NCBI GenBank assembly: GCA_029215795.1
Contig: JARDYH010000004.1
Coordinates: 203,030,017-203,094,016, forward strand
Origin: Anniella stebbinsi
Lineage: Eukaryota; Chordata; Lepidosauria; Squamata; Anniellidae
Length of the DNA: 64,000 nucleotides
Direction of reading: 5' to 3'
Below, in pieces: positions 21,593-32,022 of this stretch. The translations under genes and the position numbers were made by a program. Every line of letters begins with the position of its first letter. Positions within the stretch are counted from its first letter, which is position 1. Under the pieces are notes generated by a model, which worked only from the letters and a program-made list of their open reading frames with translations, searched no databases and was not told where the DNA came from.

Positions 21593-23095
21593 ATGGAAAT
21601 CATATTTTTCTCTGATTCTCTCATAATATTTCATATTGTTATATATTTAGTGGTGAATGTCAATATAAAACCTTTGCCAGTACTCTGTATTAATCCATTT
21701 AAATCTTGCCTGTTTTCACCACTGATTCTGATTCAATCATAGTATTACTGATGTCTGTGATCACTCTAAAAATGGCGAAATTGCCCATGATAACAAATAT
21801 TTCTGTGCTATTCTTCTTTATCACCTAAACGGGGTATGTGAATGTGTGAAGTTCATGGATGCAGTTTCTTTTCTTCCTTTTATCTTAATATTTGGTTCAT
21901 AATCATTTCACATAAATTTTTTTAAATAATGTTAAATTAAAAAGTAATTTAGTTACTTTAGTTGGTACATATTTTGTTTTACTATTTGGTACTAATTGTA
22001 TATGGAATTCATAGTTTAAGGATTGTGTTTTGACCATGACATGTTTCTGTATGCCAGAAATCATTGATGTGAAATCTTAGAGCAGAGTGATTTATTTTTG
22101 GGTGTCCTTCCCACCCCACGTCCAAATAGTAGCAAAACGATAGGAAATGAGAAAAGGAAACCCCAAATATTGCAACTGCACGGAAATTCATTTCAGTGTA
22201 TTTAAGGGAAATTGTTTGTCAAGACATGGTATGCATCACTGCTGCTTCTTGACAGGTTCACCATGGAGAGACACAAATTAAATTCTTTCAGTTGCAGTTT
22301 TGAAGCTAAAAGTGTTTGACTGATTCAGACTCTGAATGGTGTTTAAGGAATAAAGGGAAAAGAGCAGGAAGTTCTAATTGGCAAATTACTCCTTGTTATT
22401 TAGTTTGGCTTCCAAGTTGGAAATTACGATAATGAGGATCTTTATGGGACATGCCCTTGAGCAGATCCTGGAGGTTTTTTCTTCAATTACTATTTAATGT
22501 GAAGATAGTCTGGCAACATGTTGTAACATTTAAGCCATCACATTCTATTAAACAAATATTTTAATGTAATGATTTTTAAAAATGCCCTCTGATTTTATGG
22601 TTTATGAAATGCCTAAAATGATATGCAAACAAAAAAAGAGTTAAAGAACTTGTTCTCCAACAAAAGTTTATTAGCCTTTAATTTAATTAGTGATTTTAAA
22701 TGACATTCTTTATAATGGAATAAAAATAATTTGTATTTATAATAAAAATAAATGTCTTCTGCTATACCAGATGTTTATGTTAAGCAAGAAGCTGCAATAG
22801 AAAACAACATGTTTTTGCTGGCTAGATTTGTGTTGTCTGTCTCAATTCCTTCTCCCTCATCCCATAAAATAGTGAGTTTTATTAAGAGTGTTTTTAATGC
22901 AATCAGTTAATTCTGTTAACTGTTTTTATGAATTAACATTTCATTCACACCTTACTGTAATGTCCAATTGTTTCTTTATGAAACATAGGTGGGTATACAC
23001 ATTTGTGCAATCAATACTTTTATTTATAGTGTAATAACCCTCATTAATAAGACATACTAAAAATGTGCCTCTTTCTGCATAGTTATCTTTAATTA
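21593..23095. other. AT-rich, single-copy-looking
   Basis: No recognisable repeat. 22450-22760 is low in simple sequence and could be a conserved non-coding element, but nothing here can prove it. Confidence 0.4.
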
Positions 23096-23099
23096 TGAT

Positions 23100-23212
23100 A
23101 TCATGAACAACCCATGAAGAGAACCCATGGTTTGTTGTTGGGTTGTGAACAGTGGGTTGTTTGTGGTTAACAAACCATGGTTTGTTAGTGCGGCTGGGTT
23201 CAAAACAAATAC
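23100..23212. mobile_element. MITE fragment with 'aaaccatggtttg' repeats
   Basis: 'aacccatggtttgttgttgg' and 'aacaaaccatggtttgttag' are inverted relative to each other; same family as 26725-27125. Confidence 0.55.
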
Positions 23213-23224
23213 AAAAAACCAAAA

Positions 23225-23405
23225 GGAGGAGAGCATCTACTCAGGGTAAAAAAGGAAGAGAAACAGGTTCTTTGAATGCTAAGATACTTTATTGTTCACG
23301 CCCAACGTGTTTCGGCTTATGTTGTTTTTTTAAGGCCTTCTGCAGGAGGTTGGTAAGAGATGTCTGCAGAAAACTCTTAGGATGATAGTCTCCTATGATA
23401 TTCAC
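23225..23405 (-). repeat. Possible Penelope-like element terminal fragment
   Basis: Minus-strand reading gives 'aagccgaaacacgttgggcg', 'tgaacaataaagtatctt'. The block CGAAACRCGTTGGGCGTGAA followed by AATAAAGTA is one I associate with Penelope-like retroelement ends. No reverse transcriptase and no complete hammerhead core are visible. Interrupted by the element at 23406. Confidence 0.4.
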
Positions 23406-23910
23406 TAGGGCTGTGCAAGGAAAAGGATATGGATCCTGAATCCGGAGCAGATCTGGCTGATCCGGGCCTCCTGGATCTGAACAGGATCGGACCTGGATCG
23501 GGCCAGATTGGATCCGTGATCCATATCCAATTTGGATCTGGTCACAGCACTCCCTGCCGCTCTCTCCTTCCCTCCCCCCACTCTCCCTGCTTACCTGCTG
23601 CCTCCTCCGCGGCGTCCCCTGTCGTTCTCTCTCCTCATTGTGTGCTGCAGCATTTCCCACTCGTGTTGGGTGACATCACCCAACGCGAGCGGGAAATGCG
23701 GCGGCACATAGCGAGGAGAGAGGACGATGGCAGGACGATGTGAAGGAGGCAGTAGGTAAGCAGGGAGAGGGGGGAGGGAAGGGGAGAGCAGGAGGGAGTG
23801 CTGTGTGTGGATCCAGATTGGCTCCGGATCCGAGTCGGATCGGGCTTGATCTGGACCCGACAGATCGAGATCCGGATCAGATCGGGGGGGGGGGTCTGTG
23901 CACAGCCCTA
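23406..23910. mobile_element. 505-bp CpG-rich hAT-like MITE with perfect 8-bp duplication
   Basis: Inverted ends TAGGGCTGTGCA and TGCACAGCCCTA are flanked by identical ATATTCAC at 23398-23405 and 23911-23918. Subterminal GGATC/GATCCGG/GGATCGG motifs are frequent in both orientations. The centre is a hairpin about GGGTGACATCACCC (23668-23681), with arms continuing through 'catttcccactcgtg' and 'cgcgagcgggaaatg'. Terminus, subterminal motif and core all resemble the element at 11646-13943, so this looks like an unexpanded family member. No open frame encodes a transposase. Confidence 0.9.
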
Positions 23911-23918
23911 ATATTCAC

Positions 23919-24372
23919 TGGCAACCCATCCCCACAGACCTTCCTCTGCTTCTTCCCGATGGCTGCGCTGCTGGTCGTTCTCACTGCTGTCCGCCTCCAT
24001 TGCTGGTGCCTCCAATGCCTCCAGTATTGGTGTGCTGCTGCTGCAGCTGTGACTTCCTGCCCTTACCCCAGGCCGATCCGGGCAGTGTTGAGTCCTGCGC
24101 CATCACGCTGGCCAAGCAGAAGCCCCGGATTGACCTGGGGAGGGACTGGAAGTCGCAATTTGGATGCGCCAAACCACAACTTCTAGCCCTTCCCCAAGGC
24201 TGATCCGGGGCTTTTCCTTGGCCAGCGCAGTCGTGCTGGCCAAGGAGAAGCCTGGAATGGCCCTTGGGAGGGTGGCAATTCCCGGACTTTGGCTGAAATA
24301 GGCCAATTTTTCCCCAGACGTCATTTTGGCGCCCTGTTTCCAGACTTGTCCGGGGGCAACCGGACGTATGGT
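23919..24372. mobile_element. GC-rich MITE-like block ending 'tccgggggcaaccggacgta'
   Basis: Right end reads, on the minus strand, 'tgaccatacgtccggttgcc' with 'ccggacaagtctgg'. This resembles the 50176-50316 terminus (gaccagacacccggatttgt). Internal inverted phrases surround 'ccttggccagcgcagtcgtg' and 'ctggccaaggagaag'. The left end was not resolved. Confidence 0.5.
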
Positions 24373-24434
24373 CAGCCTGCATATTAAGAATGAATAGGAA
24401 AGAGTTTTTTTAAAAAAAAATCTTGTCAGGGTCA

Positions 24435-24600
24435 TAATATCTTCATATAAATGTTTGGCATGGTTCCCTTTGGAATACTCTGTACAGTTCTGGTCACCCC
24501 ATCTACAAGCTGGACAAAATACAGAAAAGGGCAATTGGAATGACCAAGGGGTTGGAGCACTTTCTCTATCACGAAAGCTAATGTTTAGACAAAGTCAAGG
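24435..24600 (+). pseudogene. CR1 reverse-transcriptase fragment
   Basis: Translations across two frames give 'PLEYSVQFWSPHLQ', then 'KLDKIQKRAIGMTKGLEHF', the 'hLEYCVQFWSPHxKxDxxxLExVQRRATKMI' region of CR1 ORF2. About 55 codons remain, frameshifted. Confidence 0.75.
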
Positions 24601-24964
24601 GCAATTCTATTCTTGTCTATTTAGAAGCAAGTCCCATTCAGTTCAGTGACTCTTACTCTTACCCCTTACATAGGATTGTGATCCAAGTTTCCACAGAGAG
24701 CTAACTCATCCCGTATAATTGTATCCTACTATTTAGATCAGGCCTGTGGAACTTGTGATCCAATGTGGAGAACCCACAACATATGGACTGCTGGATGCTT
24801 GCCACTATGCCAACACATTTTTTAGTCTCCAGAAATCAGCAACACCAGGATGTGTTTGCAATTTCTGGTGGCCCATGGTACATTCCTGCATTCAACTTGG
24901 TGGATTACCAGTTGTGCAGGATTCAGATAGATATATAAGGAAAAAATGGTTTGGTCTCTCTGGC
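24601..24964. repeat. Two short dispersed repeats
   Basis: 24605-24682 ('gaagcaagtcccattcagtt', 'cataggattgtgatcc') is the CCCATT-type family. 24730-24930 ('caggcctgtggaacttgtga') resembles 33762-33822 ('caggcctgcacaacttgtaa'). Confidence 0.4.
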
Positions 24965-25800
24965 TTATTAGGTTTTTGGCCACACTGAACCGAAGGCTTT
25001 TTTCTGTAGCATGCAGAAATGAAAGCAGAGATTATCATCACTACCCCAGTAATCTGTTGAAAGATAATAAATAAAAAGTAAGACTTGGACTGGTTTTACG
25101 TGGTTGCTCACTAACATGTGAAGATATGTGAAGGGCCTTTGTACTCCCTCTTGACCAGTTTGCAAATGAGCCAGGAAAACTGCAGGCTCTTTTCCTGGAG
25201 TGCAAGATTTTCTCCACCCCACGTTGATCGAGGCAAACAGCAAAGAGTGAGAACATAAGTTCCCTTCTGCTCTGTAACAGGACATTATAGTTAATGTATG
25301 GGCATGTCAATCTGGACAGAAGTTCCAATGTAGAAGTGATCTGAAAGGCTTTGCAAAGATTGTCAGGCTTAAGTCTGATTTCTCTTTAAACCATTACTTG
25401 CTAGCTCCATATTCTATAGTTTAAGCAATAATAATACTGATAAGGTTGGATTAGTAGACAACTTCCCATTGTGCTAAGAAAAAGAAAAATCAGAAGGGTG
25501 AATCAAAGTAAGTGTTTGCCTGAATTCACTTCTACTTAGAATAAATCCTTGAAATGAATGGGATCTAAGATTACCATTGTATACCATTCAAAACTTCCAG
25601 AGATCTTCTTGCATAATATCTTCCATTACATTTTCTGGCTGGGTCAAGGGTTGGTGGAGATGAGATGGAGAACAGAGCCATTACACCAGTTCTGCTGGAA
25701 GAACTGTTTTTCTTCCCCTCTTCCCTCCCCATTCCTTCTGCATCGATTCATGTATTCTTGTTTAAATGTTTATATGTAGGCCACTCTGGGAGCTGTTTAA
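24965..25800. other. Nothing recognised
   Basis: No gene or repeat identified, apart from a degraded CCCATT-type repeat at 25520-25570. Confidence 0.45.
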
Positions 25801-25805
25801 AACAT

Positions 25806-26000
25806 AGTGGGCATGTTCAAACAATACACTAAGTCATGTTTAGTTTGCTAACCCCTTTGCAGCAAATGGTTAGAGCATGTTTAAACCATGTTTATTTGGC
25901 CACCATGGTTAGGAATGGTTCAGATGACATGCTAGGCCATGGTTCACACAACATGTTAAGCTATAATGTTCAGCTCAAAATGCTTAACCACTGTGGCTTA
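25806..26000. mobile_element. MITE, left part, interrupted by a Harbinger-like MITE
   Basis: 'gcatgttcaaac', 'agcatgtttaaaccatg', 'taggaatggttcagatgaca' and 'tcagctcaaaatgcttaacc' match, in reverse, the element at 53529-55114. Its far end resumes at 26524-26546 as 'gagtgttgactgaacaggg', giving TIRs of the form CCTGTTCAGNTGACAYGCTAA. Confidence 0.65.
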
Positions 26001-26520
26001 GGCCCTTTCTACACCATAGGGGTGTAGAGGGCAGGGAGTGGGTGAAGGCGGAAGTAGCCACTTCCGGGTCTGTTGCTCCTGTGCACACCACAATGCGACA
26101 GCTTGGGCTGCTCTTGGGCCATCGCAGACGCCATTTTGTTTTGGTTTTTACTTGCAGAACAGCGCTCTAGCGCTCCAACGAAAGGTTTGTGAGTAAAAAA
26201 CGTGGACGAAATAGCAGCCCCCTCCCCCCCCATTCTGGAGATGGTGATTTTGCTTCCCCCCTCTCCTGATGGCCACGGAGCCATGCAGTGCAGCTCTGTG
26301 GCCATCGGTAAGAGCGTCTGCACTGGGGCGGGCGGCCACATTCTTCCATGGTCCTGGGAACTTACCGGTACCATGGAAGAATCAGGATTTTTCTGGTTCC
26401 TGAGAACCAGGAAAAATTCCAAGCCTGCCCTCCTGCCTCCGGTACTCCCTGTCCATCATGCAGACTCACAGGGAGCAGCCGGGGTCCATCCCAGGCATTT
26501 TGCCTGGTGTGGAAAGGGCC
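26001..26520. mobile_element. PIF/Harbinger-like MITE, 520 bp, TTA duplication
   Basis: Inverted termini GGCCCTTTCTACACC and GGTGTGGAAAGGGCC are flanked by TTA at 25998-26000 and 26521-26523. A 3-bp T-A-type duplication with GG(G)CC-like ends fits PIF/Harbinger. The GC-rich interior contains paired 'ttcttccatggtcctgggaa' and 'ggtaccatggaagaa' arms and no transposase frame. It is inserted in the MITE at 25806. Confidence 0.85.
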
Positions 26521-26550
26521 TTAGAGTGTTGACTGAACAGGGTCAGTGTT
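26521..26550. mobile_element. MITE, right end after the Harbinger-like insertion
   Basis: TTA duplication, then 'gagtgttgactgaacaggg', the second TIR of the 25806-26000 element. Confidence 0.55.
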
Positions 26551-26579
26551 AGAAACATCTAAGTGAAAAGAGCTGTTTG

Positions 26580-26735
26580 ATAGTGAAAAAGAGAGCTCTA
26601 GTGGTGGTATTTAAGCAGTGTCTGGAGAACTACCTGTCAGGGATGTTGTAGTTGTATTCTGCATTGCAGACCATGCATTGATCAGGGAGGTTGAATAGAT
26701 ATCCAAGGTATCTTCTAATTCAATGACCTGGTTAG
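26580..26735 (+). mobile_element. CR1-like 3' end
   Basis: 'gagctctagtggtggtattt', 'aagcagtgtctggag', 'gcattgatcagggagg' and 'ccaaggtatcttctaattca' follow the CR1 order of C-terminal codons (FKQ-LE) and 3' UTR. Confidence 0.6.
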
Positions 26736-27125
26736 CATGTAATGTTGTTTAAACGATGGTTTGCTGCCCTACCCAGGATTTCTTTGGGAGACGATTAAAC
26801 AAAACATAGTTTGTGTTCTCAGTCCCTGGATTGTTCATTTCTTCCTTCATCTGCTCCCTCCCTGACTCCTAAATGCATTTGTGTCGCTGCAGTACTGACA
26901 TGTAAAGAGGTTGGGATTTTTGACTGCTCATGTGCACTGCCTCTGTAGTCTGGTGAAAAAACCTATGAGCAACCCACAATTCTGGGTTTGCACATAATGG
27001 CAATCCATGGTTTAAACAACCCACAGTTCACAAATGAACAAAAATTATGAGTACTCTTCATGAGTTATTCATGATTAACAACCCAGAATTAACCCATAGT
27101 CATGGGTTCGTACATGTGACCAAGG
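26736..27125. mobile_element. MITE with 'cccatggtttaaac'-type motifs
   Basis: The left edge 'ctggttagcatgtaatgttg' and right edge 'catgggttcgtacatgtgac' are roughly inverted. The interior has 'gtttaaacgatggtttgctg' against 'aatccatggtttaaacaacc'. Confidence 0.55.
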
Positions 27126-27369
27126 CAGCTTTGGACTTCTTGTGTTCTTGGAACAGCAGTTATTCATGCCATGTAGTGAGTTGTTTTTGAAATAGAGAAG
27201 TTTAAAAAGCAGACTGTGATATTGCATGGGTATTGGCTGCTCCAAGAAAAAGAATCTTATCTGCAACCCCCCACAAGGTATGACTAAATTACTTCTTTTT
27301 GGCTCTTGGCCATTTTATTGTGCAGGGATTTGTTCTCAATCTGGACAGGGCACGACTGCATGTTCCATG
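27126..27369. other. Nothing recognised
   Basis: Unassigned spacer ahead of the L2 tail. Confidence 0.4.
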
Positions 27370-28135
27370 GAGTTTATTTATTTATTTATTTAAAAAAAAA
27401 AAAAAACCTCTATACTACTCCATATCTGAAACAGATTCCAGGATGGTGATCATAAGCATTAAAACAGTAAAAGATGCAAAAATTAAAACACCATTATTAT
27501 ACTAAAAAACACAGACTGCCAATAAAAAACCTTGGATGTCAGACAAGGAATGATTCCTGGATTAAGACTGTTTTCATGACATGCCAGAAACAACCTCCAG
27601 GGGCAGGAAGTTCTGCAGAAAGGGGGGCCACCATGCTGAAGGCTCTTCTCCTGTGGGACTCGAATCGGGCCATAGGGCCATGTGGAATCCCCAGGAGTAT
27701 GCCCTCTGATGACCTCAGTGGTTGGTAAGGGAGGTTGGTAAGGGAGAAGTCTCTCTCTCAGGTATCCTGGTCCAAGTAGTTTAGGGCTTTGTACACTAGT
27801 ACCAAAACCTTAAACCTGGCCCAGTAGCAATTAGGCAGCCAGTGTAGTTCTCTCAGCAAAGGAGTTACATGCTGACAGGGGGCAGCTCCCGACAACAGCC
27901 ATGTTTCTGCGTTCTGCACTAGCTCCAACTTCCAGAGCAGCCCCACATAGAGTGCATTGCAGTAATCCGGTCTTGAGGTTACTAACGTCTGTTCCACTGT
28001 GGCCAAGCTATCCCTGTCCAGAAAGGGTTGCAGATGACCAAACTACCGAAGCTGGTACAAGGCATCCCAAGCCGTCATGGCCACTTGGGCCTCCATTGAC
28101 AATGATGAATCTAGGAGTTCCAGGTAACTCTTCCC
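27370..28135 (-). mobile_element. L2 LINE, 5'-truncated (reversed)
   Basis: Minus-strand order is reverse-transcriptase C-terminal codons (28006-27758), C-terminal tail (LKTVLIQESFL-like at 27600-27540), an A/T-rich 3' UTR and a TAAATAAATAAA tail at 27375-27391. It is the longest L2 3' half in the window and the key that identifies the shorter copies at 3466 and 19205. A small direct duplication 'ggttggtaaggga' lies at 27720-27745. Confidence 0.85.
27758..28006 (-). pseudogene. L2 ORF2 reverse-transcriptase C-terminus relic
   Basis: An 82-codon uninterrupted frame reads 'LVTSRPDYCNALYVGL', 'LELVQNAETWLLSGA', 'HVTPLLRELHWLP' and 'RFKVLVLVYKALNYL'. These are the L2 thumb/C-terminal signatures S-R-x-D-Y-C-N-A-L, Q-N-A-A-R, L-x-x-L-H-W-L-P and F-K-V-L-x-L-x-Y-K-A-L. 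The catalytic palm is not present, so no activity is possible. The start codon shown by the frame is incidental. Confidence 0.85.
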
Positions 28136-28464
28136 CTAATATTTTTGAATAAAAAGCAACAGCTGGAGGCTGAAATGAGGAGTAGAGGAAGGTCTGATAG
28201 GGAGGGGCTGCTTACCCTGCCAATCAGGTTTTTCTCTTGAAACTGCTCTTCTTCTCAAAGGGAACTGGTACATTTTTCTTGGGGGGGGGGGGAGTTTGAA
28301 GGGTTGAGCATCCTTCTTTGCCCACTTTTCACCTGTTCCTGATTCCACCATTAAGCAGTTGCTTTTCAATAAAAAAATGGAGGAAGGTTATACATACATA
28401 TGTGTAGTGTGTAGGTTGCTGCTTTGCATATGATTGTATTCACGTAGTTGTTGCACATATATCA
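28136..28464. other. Nothing recognised
   Basis: Unassigned; a poly-G run of 12 near 28280. Confidence 0.4.
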
Positions 28465-28615
28465 CACCTTTCCTCCGTGGAGTTCAGGTATATCCCCAAG
28501 TTTATTCTCACAACAACCCCGTAAGGTAGGTTAGGATGAGAGAGACTCCCAAGGTCACTCTAGGAGCATCATGGCTGAGGGGATTTGAATCTGGGTCTCC
28601 CCAGTCCTAGTCCAA
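28465..28615 (-). mobile_element. MIR-like SINE (reversed)
   Basis: 'attctcacaacaaccccgta', 'aggtaggttaggatgagaga', 'caaggtcactctaggagc' and 'tttgaatctgggtctcccca' are the inverse of the core and B-box side of the SINE at 10345-10531. Confidence 0.75.
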
Positions 28616-29016
28616 TTTTAATTATGTACTGTATTACTTTATAAAAGTTATGTGCTGTGTTACTTTATAAAAAGATTCTTTGATTTTAGGTGTTGCTTTC
28701 ATGTTTTGTTCAAACACAGTGAAGTAATATTGTCATGACATGGCAAACCCGTGAGGGTTTCTGTTTCTGTTTGTATTTAATTTGGTTTGCCTCATAATAA
28801 AATTAATGTTCCAGTTCAGTGAATGAGTAATTGTGTTGATATTATTTTGTGATAGAAGGAAATCCCCAATGAGAACCAGATAGCTATTATTTTCTTAGTT
28901 GAGCACTTACTTTTTCTGCAGACAATTCCAATTTGTGGGATTATACATCATTAATATTTTTGGGGGGTGCTTCCAGACAAAGCTTTTATTGTGGCACTGC
29001 AGAAGATTATTTGGGG
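28616..29016. other. Nothing recognised
   Basis: AT-rich; 'tgtactgtattactttataa' is imperfectly duplicated near 28626-28670. Confidence 0.4.
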
Positions 29017-29024
29017 GTCCAGAT

Positions 29025-29610
29025 TAGAGATGTAAAATTTCCAGAAATTCTGAAGCCATGGGGGGGGGGGGGAGACATTTTTTTCAGGAGGGGTTTGGGG
29101 GAAAAACCAGAAATTATGGGAAAATTGAAAAAAAATGCAACATGAGCACTTTTTACAGATTGAAAGTCATTTTGTTACTTTAGGAACATAAAAATGTAAG
29201 TATGTACAAGTTGGTTTGGCATAAAATTATCACATTTGGTATATTAAAAGTACAGTGTATTCAAACAATTATTACAAGTTGAATTTAGTTTTTCAAATTT
29301 TTACTTTTTTTGGTAACAAATAGAGCTACAAGCTCCTGAACTGTAAGGAACACCTGAAATGTAAGGGACATCTTTGTTTGTGCCAGTTTATGAGGAGCAG
29401 GCAAAAAATAATTTAAAAAAACCCAGAAGAAACCATTAATATTGTATTCATCACGCTAAAATAAAACATTCCATAATCCATTTTTCTTAATATTTTTCAT
29501 ATTTTTCCATTTTTTTTGGAAAAAATAACAACAAAAAAGGCTTCAGAAAATAAACGTTCCCTCCCCTCCCCCGAATTTTTCCATTTTTTTTCCAGGCCTT
29601 CATATCTCTA
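29025..29610. mobile_element. hAT-like non-autonomous element, 586 bp
   Basis: Inverted ends TAGAGATGTAAA and (C)ATATCTCTA are flanked by GTCCAGAT and GTCTTGAT (six of eight bases agree). Sequence aligns in reverse with 53654-55044: 'gattgaaagtcattttgtta', 'ggcataaaattatcacattt', 'gagctacaagctcctgaact', 'aaataaaacattccataatc'. This copy lacks the middle part of the 53-kb copy, so it is a deletion derivative. Family relationship is well supported; superfamily is inferred from the duplication length. Confidence 0.8.
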
Positions 29611-29829
29611 GTCTTGATGGCATCTTTGGTTTGTAGCCCTCCCATGTATTCCCACCACTTCTTCCAGTTTTTTTCATTCCAGGAAAAAAAACCTTTTTCA
29701 TAAGAAAAGACAGAAGTGTTGCACAATGCATTTTAAACATTAGCACTAAGAACCCTCCCTTTGGAGCACCCATAATTATTTGGGAGAAAATGTTGCAGAA
29801 TCACACAACCCATAAGAAATTATGTCAAA
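29611..29829. other. Nothing recognised
   Basis: Short unassigned spacer. Confidence 0.35.
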
Positions 29830-29975
29830 CATATAAAGCTGGCTTATATTGTTTTTGGGCATTGGTCCATTTAGCCCAGTATTGCCTATTTCGACAGGTA
29901 GTGGCTTTCCTAGAGGAGATCTTTCCCAGCCCCTGTTGTCTGATCCATTTCACTGAAGATGCCCAGGAATGAGTC
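29830..29975 (-). mobile_element. tRNA-derived SINE fragment (reversed)
   Basis: 'gcattggtccatttagccca', 'gtattgcctatttcgacagg', 'gtggctttcctagaggag' and 'gaagatgcccaggaatgag' follow the order of the reversed SINE at 51721-51898. Confidence 0.65.
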
Positions 29976-30004
29976 TGGAGCCCTTCTAAATGTATAGTTC
30001 CACC

Positions 30005-30195
30005 ACTGAACTATGGTTTGAAGCCAGTGACAGTATGAAAGTGGTATGAAAGTGGTATATAAAAGGCATAAGCCACACTACTGCTTTATAGTGGAATTGA
30101 AGTGCACTGACAACTGTTGGGGCCCGTTGGCACATATCAAATACCACTATATTCTGCTTGGTGTGGCTCCTTTCATACCACTATATCCTGCTTGG
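30005..30195. mobile_element. MITE related to the 'gatctacac' family
   Basis: Contains 'agccacactactgctttata', 'actgacaactgttggggccc' and 'tattctgcttggtgtggct', the internal order of the element at 33076-33201. An additional outer pair is formed by 'gtatgaaagtggtata' and 'ttcataccactatat'. Tandem 'gtatgaaagtg' doublet at 30026-30050. Confidence 0.6.
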
Positions 30196-30489
30196 TGTTG
30201 ATCTGGCCAATGAGCTATCTTTGTGTGGGCCAAAACAGATCCTAGCTTTGTGTCTTCCATGAGATATGTTTTTCCATCCATATATAGGGAAGTCTCCTCC
30301 CCATGCAACCAATAAACCTGAAAAACTGGTTGATGCATATGTTAACTGCACTGATCTGCAGTGAGATCTCCACTGATCTTATTACACAGATTATTTCATG
30401 CAGTGAGAAAGCAGTTGGCTCTAGCTAATGCAAGTCTTCCCAAATGTAGTGTCCATGAAGCTCTCCATTCCCTGCCCCCTTCAACAATG

Positions 30490-30735
30490 TATTTTTAATT
30501 TAAAAACATGAAAAATGTTTTGGTGCCAGCTTCTACGTTCTTGAACTTGGCCCCACCCAGCTCCTCCCATCGTCCATCCAGGCTTCTTCTGGGTTGTCAC
30601 AATGGTGATGACCCAGAAGAAGCCCAGATCATCATGCATGAGGGTCTGGGGCAGCCTGTTTCTGTGTTTCCAGAAACGGGCCTCCCCAGCTCCTCCCATC
30701 CGGGCTTCTGTCAGTGGCATTCAAAGCAGTAGAAG
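30490..30735. repeat. Palindrome-bearing GC-richer block
   Basis: At 30581-30624, 'ggcttcttctgggttgtca' and 'tgatgacccagaagaagcc' form an 18/19-bp hairpin around a 6-base loop. The phrase 'gacccagaagaagcc' resembles 'gacccaggaagaagcc' at 53379 in the Harbinger-like MITE, suggesting a fragment of that family. Confidence 0.5.
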
Positions 30736-31705
30736 CTGTGCATGTCATAGAGAAGACAAATTCTAAATATATCTTTGGGTTATCAAAGTACTGCAAGCCA
30801 CTAAAATTCCTGATTCCCCAGGTGTCATCAAACTTTGTTGATGCATGCTTATAGATAGCTTGCATTTACTTGTAGCTGTCTCTGCTTGAAACTCGAGTTT
30901 AGCTCTTGGCATATGAATGGAAATTACCATGTGAATGAAGTGGAAAATGTAACTCATAGATCCTTCTCTTTCTATCTATAAACACTGTACATTACTAAGG
31001 ACAGCATACCAGCAGTGAATACAGGATGTTCTCCAGAACCGACAGTCCTTTGCATGCAGCCTTCTCCCCCTCTGTTTTGAGGATGGACAAACGCCAAATA
31101 AGGTTAATGCAGGCCTTCATTACTGCCCTCCAGATTATTTTACCCACGGAGATTGAGGAAGGAGAGCGGAAGTGAACAACCAGTGCATTTTTTTTTATTT
31201 AGAGTGATTCATTGCTGAGGTACATTACAACTGAGCCATGGTGCATGTTTATACAATTCTTCAAATTGTATCCCTTAGTCCCTGTCATCATATCCTATAG
31301 CAGTTAGCAAGATCTAATTGTGGCTTGGTGGAAAAACAGTAGTGTGTTTTCCTTGTTGCATTTCACCCCAGTAGTGTTATGGGGGAGAAGCTTAAAATAT
31401 TGGTGTTTGGCAGCTGACTACATTGCAGTCAGTTTTTCTCAGACTTTGCCCTTACAAGTGAAGGAAAAATATATGGCATTATTCCCAACTATACCACTAC
31501 ACAAATTGTGATTGGGATAAAAAACAACAACGTCAGTTCTGTTCTTGGTGTGACAATGGTAGAACTAGGGGGTGGATGGGAATGTTTGCAGAGACCTAGA
31601 AGAGTACAGTGTTGTTTGCGGTTCTTCCAAAAGAGAAGGAAGCGAAGGATACATGGAAGAAGCCAATAAATATGTTAGCCCAGTAATCCTCAGCAAAAAC
31701 TTCTT
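30736..31705. other. Nothing recognised
   Basis: Unassigned AT-rich DNA; longest frame 63 codons. Confidence 0.45.
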
Positions 31706-32022
31706 GATTTAGGGCCAAATTACATGTGACGTTACCGATGTTGTTCAAATCAAATCAAATTTGTTTATTACCATTCATGACCAGATTACTCATGTGGTTT
31801 GCCCAGGATTTTTTCTTTCACAGATTGCCAGTTTGTGGGAGGAGGGCTGAACTGATACCATGGCAGATTGGGGACCCTGCATCTGCTGCTTGAATGGGAG
31901 GGGGGTTATGGAAGCTTCCATTAGCTTTGATGGGAGCACACACCCCATATCAATAACAGATACAGGGCCCCCAATCTGAATCACAACCTCATTGGAAGGC
32001 AAACTCTCTCACTCCACCCACA
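31706..32022. repeat. MITE-like terminus and unassigned repeat before an LTR
   Basis: 'agggccaaattacatgtgac' (31711) is the terminus also seen at 5897 and, less well, at 32362. 'aatcaaatcaaatttgttta' follows. The rest is unassigned. Confidence 0.35.
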
